Source: Fibrobacterota bacterium
GTDB lineage: Bacteria; Fibrobacterota; Chitinivibrionia; Chitinivibrionales; Chitinispirillaceae
Direction of reading: 5' to 3'
Assembly (NCBI GenBank): GCA_023436205.1
Contig: JAEZKC010000077.1
Location: 9,811 to 73,810 of the forward strand
DNA: 64,000 nt
This document shows, piece after piece, positions 17,709-26,085 of the stretch. The notes beneath the pieces were generated by a model that searched no databases, was not told where the DNA came from, and was given only the letters and a program-made list of their open reading frames with translations. How positions within the stretch are numbered: position 1 is the first letter of the stretch; each line of letters starts with the position of its first letter. A program made the position numbers and the translations under genes.

Positions 17709-17738
17709 AGTATAAACCCTGAATGGTCAGGTTGTCAA
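17709..17738 (-). promoter_or_regulatory. Promoter with a MerR-like dyad in its spacer
   Basis: On the minus strand TTGACA (17733-17738) and TATACT (17709-17714) are 18 bp apart. The spacer ACCTGACCATTCAGGGTT contains an imperfect inverted repeat. Dyads inside an extended spacer are typical of MerR-type metal regulators such as CueR. The -35 box overlaps the stop codon of the upstream lipoprotein gene, so this would be an internal promoter for the efflux genes. No MerR gene is in the window. Confidence 0.45.
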
Positions 17739-18241
17739 GACTCTATTCTCTCCACACCTTCATTTCGTTCCTGCAGATACTTAATTGCCTTTTCAGGATC
17801 CTTCTGTACCTGAGCGATGCATCCACCACAACAGACGTAAATTCTCTGGCCGTTATGGTCGACATACAATTTTTTATTTATGGCTCGCCCCTCCATTACT
17901 GGACAGGTCTTCTGCTCAGACAAGGAGGTCTTCTTTTCTTCTGTCTTAACGACAGTCTCTATTTTCTGACCCTTCTTCTCCAGTTCAGCCACATGCTTCT
18001 GGAAGTCTTTCTTCACAGCATCTATACAACCAGCACAACAAACATAAATGCGTTTTCCTTCCTGCTCGACAAACAGTTCCTTGTTAATTTTGCCCCCCAT
18101 AACCGGGCAGGTGTTCTGTTGTGTTAGTGCAGCAGCCTTCTCAGCTTTTCCACTCTTCTGGGATGCCTTCGAATGGTTTTCGCAGGCGGACACTACCGTT
18201 ACTACAGCAAGCAGCAACACCGCAACCAGATACTTGTTCAT
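17735..18241 (-). CDS. Lipoprotein with two tandem YHS/TRASH-like metal-binding repeats
   Basis: 168-residue lipoprotein: signal MNKYLVAVLLLAVVTVVSAC with lipobox VSAC. Two near-identical units follow, CPVMGGKINKELFVEQEGKR then IYVCCAGC, and CPVMEGRAINKKLYVDHNGQ then IYVCCGGC, each pairing a CPVM with a CCxxC. They are separated by a Lys/Glu-rich linker. Such cysteine modules bind copper or related soft metals. AAGGAG precedes the ATG. It heads the copper/silver efflux locus and probably acts as a periplasmic metal trap or chaperone. The duplication is visible by eye. Confidence 0.85.
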   Translation of the reverse strand: MNKYLVAVLLLAVVTVVSACENHSKASQKSGKAEKAAALTQQNTCPVMGGKINKELFVEQEGKRIYVCCAGCIDAVKKDFQKHVAELEKKGQKIETVVKTEEKKTSLSEQKTCPVMEGRAINKKLYVDHNGQRIYVCCGGCIAQVQKDPEKAIKYLQERNEGVERIES

Positions 18242-18263
18242 ACTGTACTCCTTTCAGGTATTT

Positions 18264-18303
18264 GATGCAACTTACTACGCTTGGGGTGCAAGTAAGTTGC
18301 ATC
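18264..18303. promoter_or_regulatory. Perfect 12-bp inverted repeat upstream of the metal-binding lipoprotein
   Basis: GATGCAACTTAC (18264-18275) and GTAAGTTGCATC (18292-18303) are exact inverted copies around a 16-base spacer, 23 bp upstream of the lipoprotein start. It has no T-run, so it looks like a metal-responsive operator or a 5' UTR hairpin rather than a terminator. Confidence 0.55.
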
Positions 18304-18416
18304 ATACCGTTATCTCATGATCCGTGCCAAACAGAAAGTGCCCTGTTTGAACAGTTTGAGGCAATATGCCCGTCTAATTGTACACTAGTGCATGGTGTCC
18401 ATCAGTATTGCTAAAC

Positions 18417-18440
18417 AGCAGTGCCGCTGCCGGCACTGCT
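18417..18440 (-). terminator. Hairpin after metY
   Basis: Perfect 10-bp stem AGCAGTGCCG/CGGCACTGCT with a four-base loop, 11 bp after the metY stop. On the minus strand it is followed only by TGTTTAG, so termination may be weak. Confidence 0.5.
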
Positions 18441-18450
18441 GCACTATCCA

Positions 18451-19743
18451 TTACACCTTTGCCAGCGCCTCACCCAGCGCCTCGATCAGATCATCCGGAT
18501 GCTCAAGCCCGATGGAGAGCCTGATCAAATCGGGTGTTAAACCACCTGAAACCTGCTGCTCCTCGGTGAGCTGGGAATGACTGGTGCTTGCCGGGTGCAG
18601 TATCAGACTCTTGGCATCACCGACATTGGCCAGGTGAGAAAACAGGTCTATGGAATCGATCACTTTAACAGCAGCTTCATATCCCCCCTTCAAACCAAAC
18701 ACCACCATTCCTCCGAAACCATTCTTCAGATAGCGGCTGGCAAGCGGGTATGACGGATCACTTTCCAAGCCCGGATAACGAACCCAGGACACCGCTTTGT
18801 GTTTAAGAAGAAACTGGGCAACTTTGCGAGCGTTTTCACTGTGCTTCACCATTCTCACCGGTAAGGTTTCTATTCCCTGAACCAGAATCCAGGCATTGTC
18901 AGGTGACAAGCAGGCACCCAGATTCCGCAATGGCACTGTGCGTAGACGCAAGGCGAAGGCGATTGGCGCCAGAGGCTCAGGAAGATCCAGTGCCCAGTGA
19001 AGACCATGGTAGTTGCTGTCTGGCTCGGTAAAGAGCGGATGACGTCCAGCAGCCCAGTTGAACTTTCCGGAATCGGTAACAATACCTCCGATCGCCGCAC
19101 CGTGCCCACCCATCCACTTGGTCAGGGAATTCACCACGATATCGGCACCATGCTCTATGGACCGCAGAAGATATGGAGTGGTAAAGGTCCCATCTACAAT
19201 TAAAGGTAAACCATTTTCGTGAGCAATTTTGGCCACTGCCTGGATATCGGTAAAGTCAAGTACCGGATTACCCATGGTTTCGATATAAACCGCTCTGGTT
19301 TTTTCGCTGATGTTTCTCTTAAAACTGTCAACTTCCTTTGAATTTACAAATTTAACCTTGATTCCAAACTGCGGCAGAATCGAATCAAACATGGTGTAGG
19401 TTCCGCCATAGAGGTTACTTGCGGAAATGATCTCATCACCCGCAGATGCCAGAGTGATAATGGTATTAAAGATGGCAGACGTCCCGGAAGCAAACGCCAC
19501 TGAAGCAGCTCCACCCTCAAGCTCTGTAACCCGCTCCTCTAGTACCTCCTGAGTCGGGTTCATGATCCGGGTATAGATATTCCCCAGCTCCTTAAGTGCG
19601 AAAAGGTTGGCTGCATGCTCAGTATTCTTGAATAAATAGCTTGTTGTTCTGTAAACAGGAACTCCTCGTGACTGTGTATTGTCGACAGGCTGTCCCGCAT
19701 GCAGCGCCAGAGTTTCAAACCGGTACTTCTTCGCTGAACCCAT
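18451..19743 (-). CDS. metY: O-acetylhomoserine aminocarboxypropyltransferase (MetY)
   Basis: PLP enzyme forming homocysteine from O-acetylhomoserine and sulfide, 430 residues. Features: YTRIMNPT near residue 57, FASGTSAIF (84-92), and the PLP-binding Lys209 in NSLTKWMGGHG. The start at 19743 (MGSAKKYRFE) is preceded by GGAGAGAG; an in-frame ATG 12 bases upstream lacks a ribosome binding site. It follows cysK by 41 bp in the HPr-cysK-metY operon. Together with the carrier-linked sulfhydrylase at 8371 it gives the cell two homocysteine routes. Confidence 0.94.
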   Translation of the reverse strand: MGSAKKYRFETLALHAGQPVDNTQSRGVPVYRTTSYLFKNTEHAANLFALKELGNIYTRIMNPTQEVLEERVTELEGGAASVAFASGTSAIFNTIITLASAGDEIISASNLYGGTYTMFDSILPQFGIKVKFVNSKEVDSFKRNISEKTRAVYIETMGNPVLDFTDIQAVAKIAHENGLPLIVDGTFTTPYLLRSIEHGADIVVNSLTKWMGGHGAAIGGIVTDSGKFNWAAGRHPLFTEPDSNYHGLHWALDLPEPLAPIAFALRLRTVPLRNLGACLSPDNAWILVQGIETLPVRMVKHSENARKVAQFLLKHKAVSWVRYPGLESDPSYPLASRYLKNGFGGMVVFGLKGGYEAAVKVIDSIDLFSHLANVGDAKSLILHPASTSHSQLTEEQQVSGGLTPDLIRLSIGLEHPDDLIEALGEALAKV

Positions 19744-19784
19744 TTCTCTCTCCATTTTGATGGTTTATATCGCTCGTTAAAGAA

Positions 19785-20711
19785 TTATACTTCCTCATAC
19801 AACCATGTACTGAGATAACGTTCTCCGCTGTCCGGAAGAATCACCACTATGAGTTTTCCCTCGTTCTCCGGACGCTTTGCCACCTCAAGTGCCGCCCACA
19901 TGGCAGCACCGGAAGAAATCCCCACCAGAACGCCTTCCTGCTTTGCAAGCGCACGTGATGTGGCCCCGGCATCGGAGTCCTTAACTTTTATAATCTCATC
20001 AATCAATTCACGCTTGACTACCTGAGGAACAAATCCAGCCCCGATTCCCTGAATCTTATGCGGCCCCGGCATCCCCCCGGAGAGCACCGGCGAAGACTCC
20101 GGCTCCACCGCAACCACCTTAAAAGAAGGTTTCCGTTCTTTAAGCACTTGCGCCACACCAGTAATGGTTCCACCAGTTCCCACTCCGGCCACTAAAATAT
20201 CCGCCCTGCCATCAGTATCACGCCAAATCTCTTCCGCTGTAGTGACTCGATGTTTTGCAGGATTGGCGGGGTTATTGAACTGCTGAGGCATATAAGCCTT
20301 GGGGAGTTCAGCCACAATCTCCTCAGCTTTGGCAATAGCCCCCTTCATCCCCTTGGCCCCCTCAGTAAGCACCAATTCCGCCCCCAGCGCCTTGAGTAAC
20401 TTTCGCCGCTCCATGGACATGGTTTCCGGCATAGTAAGGATCAGACGATACCCCCTTGATGCCGCAACAAAAGCCAGCGCAACTCCGGTGTTGCCACTAG
20501 TAGGTTCCACAATCACCGTTTCCTTGTCAATCAGACCCCGCTTCTCCCCATCTTCTATCATGGCAAACCCTATGCGATCCTTTACACTGGATAGCGGATT
20601 GAACATCTCAAGCTTGGCAACCACCTGAGCTCTGCCGTTTTCATTGAGCTTGTTAATTTTTACCAAAGGAGTATTGCCGATCAGGTCTGTAATATTCGAT
20701 GCTACATTCAT
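19785..20711 (-). CDS. cysK: Cysteine synthase (O-acetylserine sulfhydrylase)
   Basis: PLP enzyme making cysteine from O-acetylserine and sulfide, 308 residues. It contains the PLP lysine Lys44 in PLSSVKDRIG, the substrate loop PTSGNTG (70-76) and the phosphate loop GVGTGGTITG. It starts one base after the stop of the HPr-like gene with AGGAG in between, so the two are co-translated. Under the same promoter type as the sulfur operon at 9909. Confidence 0.97.
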   Translation of the reverse strand: MNVASNITDLIGNTPLVKINKLNENGRAQVVAKLEMFNPLSSVKDRIGFAMIEDGEKRGLIDKETVIVEPTSGNTGVALAFVAASRGYRLILTMPETMSMERRKLLKALGAELVLTEGAKGMKGAIAKAEEIVAELPKAYMPQQFNNPANPAKHRVTTAEEIWRDTDGRADILVAGVGTGGTITGVAQVLKERKPSFKVVAVEPESSPVLSGGMPGPHKIQGIGAGFVPQVVKRELIDEIIKVKDSDAGATSRALAKQEGVLVGISSGAAMWAALEVAKRPENEGKLIVVILPDSGERYLSTWLYEEV

Positions 20712-20712
20712 G

Positions 20713-20991
20713 TTAATCTCCTATCTTGCTTTGCGCTACGTTGCTATTGATTACCCTGGCAACTGCCTCAACCGCCTGTACCTCATCCTCACCCTCCGCA
20801 ATCACATCCAGCTCGGCACCAAAGGGGGCATTGAGTAAAAGCAGCTCGAGAATGGAACAACCCTCAGCATGCAGACAACCATTGCAAATTCTCAGCGCAG
20901 ATTTGAAGGCCTTGGAAAGTTCAACTAACTTGCCCACCTCCCTGAGATGCAAACCGGCCGGGCAGTGCACCTTAACCGTTACTTTTCTCAA
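20713..20991 (-). CDS. HPr-like protein with a cysteine cluster, first gene of the cysK operon
   Basis: 92-residue HPr-fold protein. A TTG start is chosen because AAAGGAGG lies seven bases before it; the longer frame to 21021 reads through that site. His15 and Ser46 fall exactly at the phospho-site positions of HPr and Arg17 is kept, but the usual ARPA becomes LREV. Cys36, Cys39 and Cys45 (CNGCLHAEGC) are an unusual addition. It is coupled to cysK and its promoter matches the sulfur operon. A phosphotransfer role is doubtful without visible PTS genes; a redox- or metal-responsive helper for cysteine synthesis is possible but unproven. Confidence 0.8.
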   Translation of the reverse strand: MRKVTVKVHCPAGLHLREVGKLVELSKAFKSALRICNGCLHAEGCSILELLLLNAPFGAELDVIAEGEDEVQAVEAVARVINSNVAQSKIGD

Positions 20992-21035
20992 AATAAAACC
21001 TCCTTTATACAAACTGCGCAATAACTTCCATTTTT

Positions 21036-21064
21036 AATATACCATTGTTGATCAAGATAGTCAA
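21036..21064 (-). promoter_or_regulatory. Promoter of the HPr-cysK-metY operon with TTGATCAA in the spacer
   Basis: On the minus strand TTGACT (21059-21064) and TATATT (21036-21041) are separated by 17 bp. TTGATCAA (21048-21055) begins three bases after the -35 box. Over 21048-21072 the sequence matches 9922-9946 at nearly every base, which makes a shared regulator likely. Confidence 0.65.
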
Positions 21065-21206
21065 CATTAAATACGCAGTGCACATCCTTTTATTATCCAG
21101 ACCTCCCGGCTAGGATCGTGGTACCTTAATTATGAACACTGTTCCGCCACCTTCCCGATCCCTGAATAGTAGAGCAATATTTCAACCGTTTATATGGGAA
21201 TCCAGT

Positions 21207-22886
21207 TTAATTGTGATCGGAAATGTTACTTGAGACCTGAATCCAAGCGGGACACTCAACCTTGATCTCCTCTAGATCGATAACCCAGTGCTGCTCCTCA
21301 CCCCTGCTCTCCTTGAATTCAAATCCTGCCAGCTCAAAGGTTTTCTTGACCATGCTGTTTTTATTTGAGGGTATAAACACACCCGTCACCTTCAATTCCC
21401 CACGAGTGCGCATACGATATAAAATCCAGGCAAGAAATGCTCTCTCCACCTGCTTGCCAAACACTCTGCAGCTCAGCAGAAAGGAATCGATCCGGTTGCC
21501 ATTAATCAGTGCAGCCCCAACCAGACCATATTCCCCGTATCTGTCTTTTACCTCTAATGAATATAGTGCAGCGTTCTTTTCTTCCATGAATCTGGCCAGT
21601 TCAACCAGACTGTAGCGTCTGGTAGTGGAGTTGAACTGATTGGTTTTGCTGAACAGTTGATGGATTCGGGGAAGGGATTCCTCAACGGCCATTTTGACAA
21701 TGGCCCGAATATCTGATTCGAAAAGAAACTTTTCCAGATTTTGCGCCAGTTCAGCTGATCGTCTACGGATCTTTTCCTGCTGAAAAAACTCCCCCTTTTT
21801 GAAATCATCGGCGGACAGCTGCACTGGCCAGAACCGGGAACTGTTCGCAAGACAGTCTGCATAAAGGGCGGGGTTATCTGGTAACTCAAGAACCTCAACT
21901 TCCGGCAGTGCCAGTTTCACCAGTGCCCTTTCAGAAGGGTTATCATCTATAAACATGATAGATTCAAATCCGATGTTCAGTTCGCGGGAAATCTCCACAA
22001 TATTTTTCGGCTTGTTTTCCCAGTTGATTCGAAAACTGGATATCATTGACGGCCTGATAAGCATTTTACTGTGAAGCTCCAGCACTTCCAAAGCATCACA
22101 GGTATTGTTTTTACTGCAAACCGCCAGAAGCACCCCCTGTTTGTAAAGCTTTACTATATAAGACTGAAGATTCCTGAACGCTCTCCCGGGGCCGCTATCA
22201 TCCAGAACAATTCCATCAATACCGACCTCCCCCACAATTCCACCCCACAGAGTGTTGTCAAGATCAAGCACCAGACATTTCAAAGGATACTTTATCAATT
22301 GATTGATAACAAGAACGATATGGGCGCCCAGTTTTGAAAGAAACTCCGATGAGAACGGCTGGTTGCAAGAGCAATCGGAATCATTGTCAAACGCTAAATC
22401 TTTACCGAAACGGCTACTTAACAGTTCCAGATCAATCGGATAAACTGAAGCTAGACCTCTGCATAAGCTGTTAAATTCATTCTGACACTTTGCAAACAGA
22501 TCACCTGCAGAATACGGTAATAATCGATCGATAAAGCCGGTTGCTCCAAGATATTCATTAACAGGCGAGAAGACAAGCAGTGGTGCGGCAACCCTGGACC
22601 TGAATTGACGAAAGGAGTTATCCAGCTCCTTGGTTTTTGATGCGAAGATACTTTTGACCAGCTCCGGATCATCACCGGCGCCGTATTCATATAAATCAGG
22701 TACAAATCTTACCCAGTCCAATGCAACTATACAGATATTAATATCGAGAAATTCACCCTCCGGATTGCTCAATTCGTTTAAAAAAGCATCTTTCATTCCG
22801 ACTACGATATCGTTGCCGGGAAATTGACGATCCAGATTGTCTGCTAAAGAGAAAAGCTCAATGTTACCACAAATGCCGATTTTCAT
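21207..22886 (-). CDS. FkbH-like protein: HAD-IIIC phosphatase domain with C-terminal acyltransferase-like domain
   Basis: 559-residue multidomain protein. Residues 1 to about 190 resemble the poorly conserved N-terminal domain of BF1531/FkbH-like proteins. The HAD domain begins with the nucleophile motif LVLDLDNTLWGG, with FIDDNPSE later. The last ~150 residues look like the GNAT-like region (YSLEVKDRYGEYGLVGAALI, then RVFGKQVERAFL). FkbH family members load glyceryl units from 1,3-bisphosphoglycerate onto carrier proteins, or act in surface glycan synthesis. No acyl carrier or polyketide genes are visible here, so the substrate is unknown. The ATG follows GAGG. Confidence 0.85.
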   Translation of the reverse strand: MKIGICGNIELFSLADNLDRQFPGNDIVVGMKDAFLNELSNPEGEFLDINICIVALDWVRFVPDLYEYGAGDDPELVKSIFASKTKELDNSFRQFRSRVAAPLLVFSPVNEYLGATGFIDRLLPYSAGDLFAKCQNEFNSLCRGLASVYPIDLELLSSRFGKDLAFDNDSDCSCNQPFSSEFLSKLGAHIVLVINQLIKYPLKCLVLDLDNTLWGGIVGEVGIDGIVLDDSGPGRAFRNLQSYIVKLYKQGVLLAVCSKNNTCDALEVLELHSKMLIRPSMISSFRINWENKPKNIVEISRELNIGFESIMFIDDNPSERALVKLALPEVEVLELPDNPALYADCLANSSRFWPVQLSADDFKKGEFFQQEKIRRRSAELAQNLEKFLFESDIRAIVKMAVEESLPRIHQLFSKTNQFNSTTRRYSLVELARFMEEKNAALYSLEVKDRYGEYGLVGAALINGNRIDSFLLSCRVFGKQVERAFLAWILYRMRTRGELKVTGVFIPSNKNSMVKKTFELAGFEFKESRGEEQHWVIDLEEIKVECPAWIQVSSNISDHN

Positions 22887-22989
22887 AAGATCCTCTTACT
22901 GTATAGATCAGGAATACATAAACTTACATCGCGCGTCCGACCGGCAACAAAAACAGCAGCTGACAGATCGCCAAAAAATATTCCGGAGT

Positions 22990-23691
22990 TTACTTTCTTG
23001 AAGCTACGTATCCATGAATAATTCGCGCTTTTTTGCGGATATAAGGGGTAGGTTTGACCGGACTGAACCGAATGGGATTGGGAAGCACCGCTGCCAGCAG
23101 ACATGCCTCCTGAAGACTTATGTTCGAAGCTGATTTATGAAAATAGTGTCTTGAAGCCGCCTCAACTCCGAATATGCCATCTCCCCACTCAACCACGTTC
23201 AGGTATATTTCAAGAATTCTGCTCTTACTGATTGTGTGTTCGATACGGTAGGTCAAAATCGCCTCTCGAAACTTTCGATAGGGGTTTTTGGACGGCGACA
23301 GATAAAGATTTCTGGCCAGCTGCATGCTAATGGTACTTGCTCCCAATTTGAATTGTTTGGTTTCGATATTGGTTTCCACCGCATTTTTGATTGCCTCAAA
23401 ATCAAAGCCCTCATGTCTCCAGAATTTGGCATCCTCACTTAAAACCACTGCTCTTCGGATGTTTTTGGATATCTTACTCATTGGAATATAGATACGATTC
23501 ACCTTCCTGCGATGCGTTCCCCTATGGTTTTCCCGATATTTCATGTAGGCTGTTTTGGGAGGAATTGTGGTTTTGAGGGAGTTAATATCCACCAGGAACC
23601 ATAAGTGGACCATATCCGCCACAAGAAGCAGAATCGAACAAATAAGAAGGATTTTCAGAATCCGAAACGGATTTTTGCTTTTTTTCCTCAT
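22990..23691 (-). CDS. mtgA: Monofunctional peptidoglycan glycosyltransferase
   Basis: GT51 transglycosylase that polymerises lipid II in the periplasm. After a short basic N-terminus (MRKKSKNPFR) comes one membrane segment, then the five GT51 motifs including VVLSEDAKFWRHEGFD with the catalytic Glu, LGASTISMQLARNL, KILEIYLN-type RILEIYLNVVEWG, and FGVEAASRHYF. The start at 23691 places the basic residues just before the membrane helix. An upstream ATG at 23751 would add 20 residues, and neither has a clear ribosome binding site. Confidence 0.9.
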   Translation of the reverse strand: MRKKSKNPFRILKILLICSILLLVADMVHLWFLVDINSLKTTIPPKTAYMKYRENHRGTHRRKVNRIYIPMSKISKNIRRAVVLSEDAKFWRHEGFDFEAIKNAVETNIETKQFKLGASTISMQLARNLYLSPSKNPYRKFREAILTYRIEHTISKSRILEIYLNVVEWGDGIFGVEAASRHYFHKSASNISLQEACLLAAVLPNPIRFSPVKPTPYIRKKARIIHGYVASRK

Positions 23692-23776
23692 ATCAGCAGC
23701 ATAAGATACTACCCAGAAAATGGCAATACAAGTAGTTTTCCTGTTCCCCATGAGACTACGGAATTGTAGAATTGTT

Positions 23777-23789
23777 GTATCGCCGATAC
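23777..23789. promoter_or_regulatory. Short palindrome upstream of the TIGR02147 gene
   Basis: GTATCG-C-CGATAC, six-base arms around one base, in the divergent region between mtgA and the TIGR02147 gene and about 45 bp before its start. A -10-like TATATT lies between the palindrome and the gene. Possible operator; weak evidence. Confidence 0.3.
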
Positions 23790-23831
23790 TTTATTTCCGC
23801 TATTTTCTGTATATTAAAAGCGGAGCAGTCT

Positions 23832-24668
23832 ATGAATTCCATTTTTCGCTATACCGACTACAGAAAGTTTCTGGGCGATTACTATCTTGCCCAGAAAGAA
23901 TCCAATCCCTATTTTTCATATCAGTTACTGGCAGACAGGGCAGGTTTCAAATCAAAGACCTATCTGCACAAGATAATCAACGGGCAGAAGAATTTGGCCA
24001 GAGTGAGCATTTTAAGCGTGGCCAAAGCGATTAAGCTGAAAAGAACAGAAACAGCCTATTTTGAAGCGCTGGTGAATTTCAATGACGCCCGCACTGCCAG
24101 AGACAAAGAATACTATTTTCGAATCCTAAGAGAGCTGGGCCATAGTGATCCCGCTCGACCAGTACTGAGCAGTCAGGTGGAATACTTTTCTCAATGGTAC
24201 TATGTGGTAATCAGGGAGCTTGTCACGATTAAGAATTTTAAAGATGACTTTAAGGCTCTGGCAAAACAGGTCGAGCCACCTATTCTTCCGGAACAGGCAA
24301 GGAAAGCGGTAGAAGTATTGCTTGAGCTGGGCCTCATAAAGAAACTGCCTTCCGGTAAATACATGCAGACTGAGCAGTCCCTTACCACCGATATGGATAC
24401 TACTCCGTTTGCCGTGCAGCTTTTCCAGAAACAGAGTCTTAACCTTGCCAGCGAATCTATAGAAAGACACGATAAAGCAGTTCGGGATATTTCCACGCTG
24501 ACCCTGGGCATATCCGAAAACGGTTTTGACCAGATCCGCCAGGAGATAGTTTCATTCAGAAGACGCATAGTGGAGATTGTGAGAAACGACAACCCTGCAG
24601 ATCGAGTCTACCAGTTCAACTTCCAGCTCTTCCCGGTTTCAGAAGTCAAAAACAGACCAGAAAAGTAG
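23832..24668 (+). CDS. TIGR02147 / DUF4423 family regulator-like protein
   Basis: 278-residue member of the TIGR02147 family, defined as a major paralogous family of Fibrobacter succinogenes. The family opening IFRYTDYRKFLGDYY is clear. A Cro/C1-like helix-turn-helix region follows (SYQLLADRAGFKSKTYLHKI, then INGQKNLARVSILSVAKAIK). The C-terminal DUF4423 part contains FSQWYYVVIRELV and EIVRNDNPADRVYQFNFQLF. The start at 23832 follows CGGAG. It ends one base before a lipoprotein gene, so the pair is co-transcribed. Probably a transcription factor for the adjacent surface protein; the target is unknown. Confidence 0.9.
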   Translation: MNSIFRYTDYRKFLGDYYLAQKESNPYFSYQLLADRAGFKSKTYLHKIINGQKNLARVSILSVAKAIKLKRTETAYFEALVNFNDARTARDKEYYFRILRELGHSDPARPVLSSQVEYFSQWYYVVIRELVTIKNFKDDFKALAKQVEPPILPEQARKAVEVLLELGLIKKLPSGKYMQTEQSLTTDMDTTPFAVQLFQKQSLNLASESIERHDKAVRDISTLTLGISENGFDQIRQEIVSFRRRIVEIVRNDNPADRVYQFNFQLFPVSEVKNRPEK

Positions 24669-24669
24669 C

Positions 24670-25932
24670 ATGAAACCATCTATTCCCATATTGATCGCGA
24701 TTATCACGTTTTGCATGTCTTTACTGTATTGCACTGCAGACTATGCCGGGGGCACGACTGAAACGGTGAACACCAAAGTTGCAGGGGTGATCCTCAAGCC
24801 CGACGGAACACCGGCAAGCAATGCACAAGTCAGGCTGATCCCCACTGGACAGTTTCCCCTTTCAAAAAATGCGGTTTTCCACTACTCAAAGACCGATAAC
24901 CAAGGCCACTATCAGTTCGCAATAGATTCCAAAGGTAAAGAAGAATTCTACAACCTCCTGGCCACTACCGAAAAACTGGCAGTATTTCAGGATTCCATAG
25001 CTTTGAAACCAAACAGTTCTCTGGAAATGGAAAACTCCGTTTTGAAAAGTCAGGGATCAATACGTGGAATGGTTAGCTTGCCCTCTACCAGCAATTTGGA
25101 TACTGTGTACGTTTCCGTCATGGGTACCGATATTTTCGGAGCATTCACTACCGGCAAGTTTACCTTGGAAGGGGTTCCCTCCAGTTCGCTCGTCTTCCGC
25201 ATCTCCTCGGCTGATCAACACATACATTACCATGATACCTTGATACATATTCCTCAAGATACCACCGTGGAATTGGAAGATACTGTGAAACTTCCGTTCA
25301 AGAGCTTTCTTCTCGATAATTTTGATGATGGAAACCAATTGCTTCTCCATAACGACATGACCTTTGAATATGGTTTCAACAGTTTTTGGTATACCTTTGA
25401 TGAAAAAGCTGACAGCAACAACTCTCATATTGACCCAAACATAAACACTACTGAAGGGTTAGCACAGTTATTCAGCACAAGCGATGCACTCGAGGGAAGG
25501 TCGATGCACATCAGTTTCACTTTGGCTCAAAGGCAAGTTCCCTTTGCGGGTATCGGATGCAACATTGGGCCCAGGGGGGGATATGTAGATCTAACTAATC
25601 TTACGGCGATTTCTTTTTACCTGAAAGGAAGAGGTACTATAGGAGTTTCCTTCGATTCCAAACACGTGGAGAGCTATCCGGAAGCAGATCGTTGGGGCAG
25701 ATGGGGAAAGACAATAGAGTGCCCCGATATGTGGACCAGAATCGAAATTCCGGCTTCAGACCTGCTTCCGCAGAGCTATTCCCCGCAGGAAAGAGACAGC
25801 TTGCTATGGAATATGGTCTGTGATTCAGTAAAAACTCTTCATTTCACCACTTCGGCCTTTGCTGGAGATACGGTGGAATTACAACTGGACAGTATTGCCC
25901 TTGAAGGAATTTCAGAAGATGACCTCTACTAA
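24670..25932 (+). CDS. Lipoprotein with carboxypeptidase-regulatory-like domain and carbohydrate-binding-like C-terminal domain
   Basis: 420-residue exported protein with a signal ending near LLYC, an imperfect lipobox. Residues about 37-110 form a CarboxypepD_reg-like beta-sandwich (KVAGVILKPDGTPASNAQVR), and a second similar module follows (about 128-195). From about residue 216 (LLDNFDDGNQLL) to the end the sequence resembles CBM11/complex-I-intermediate-like jelly-roll domains (ISFYLKGRGTIGVSFDSKHV). It is coupled to the TIGR02147 gene upstream. A surface glycan- or substrate-binding role is inferred. Confidence 0.75.
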   Translation: MKPSIPILIAIITFCMSLLYCTADYAGGTTETVNTKVAGVILKPDGTPASNAQVRLIPTGQFPLSKNAVFHYSKTDNQGHYQFAIDSKGKEEFYNLLATTEKLAVFQDSIALKPNSSLEMENSVLKSQGSIRGMVSLPSTSNLDTVYVSVMGTDIFGAFTTGKFTLEGVPSSSLVFRISSADQHIHYHDTLIHIPQDTTVELEDTVKLPFKSFLLDNFDDGNQLLLHNDMTFEYGFNSFWYTFDEKADSNNSHIDPNINTTEGLAQLFSTSDALEGRSMHISFTLAQRQVPFAGIGCNIGPRGGYVDLTNLTAISFYLKGRGTIGVSFDSKHVESYPEADRWGRWGKTIECPDMWTRIEIPASDLLPQSYSPQERDSLLWNMVCDSVKTLHFTTSAFAGDTVELQLDSIALEGISEDDLY

Positions 25933-26085
25933 CATGAAACCCCGATTTCAGCTAAATAATTTGTGCATTAAAGTCATATTTTCATTATAATATGTGTAGT
26001 TGTTTCCAAATGTTTTTGACTTCAAAGTTTACAGCACCATGGATATGCCACCAAATCTCTTTAGCGCTCTCTTTTCCGGAACACA

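Noticed and set aside
22883..23104. 73-residue minus-strand frame overlapping mtgA
   Set aside because: It is out of frame within the transglycosylase gene for most of its length and has no ribosome binding site.
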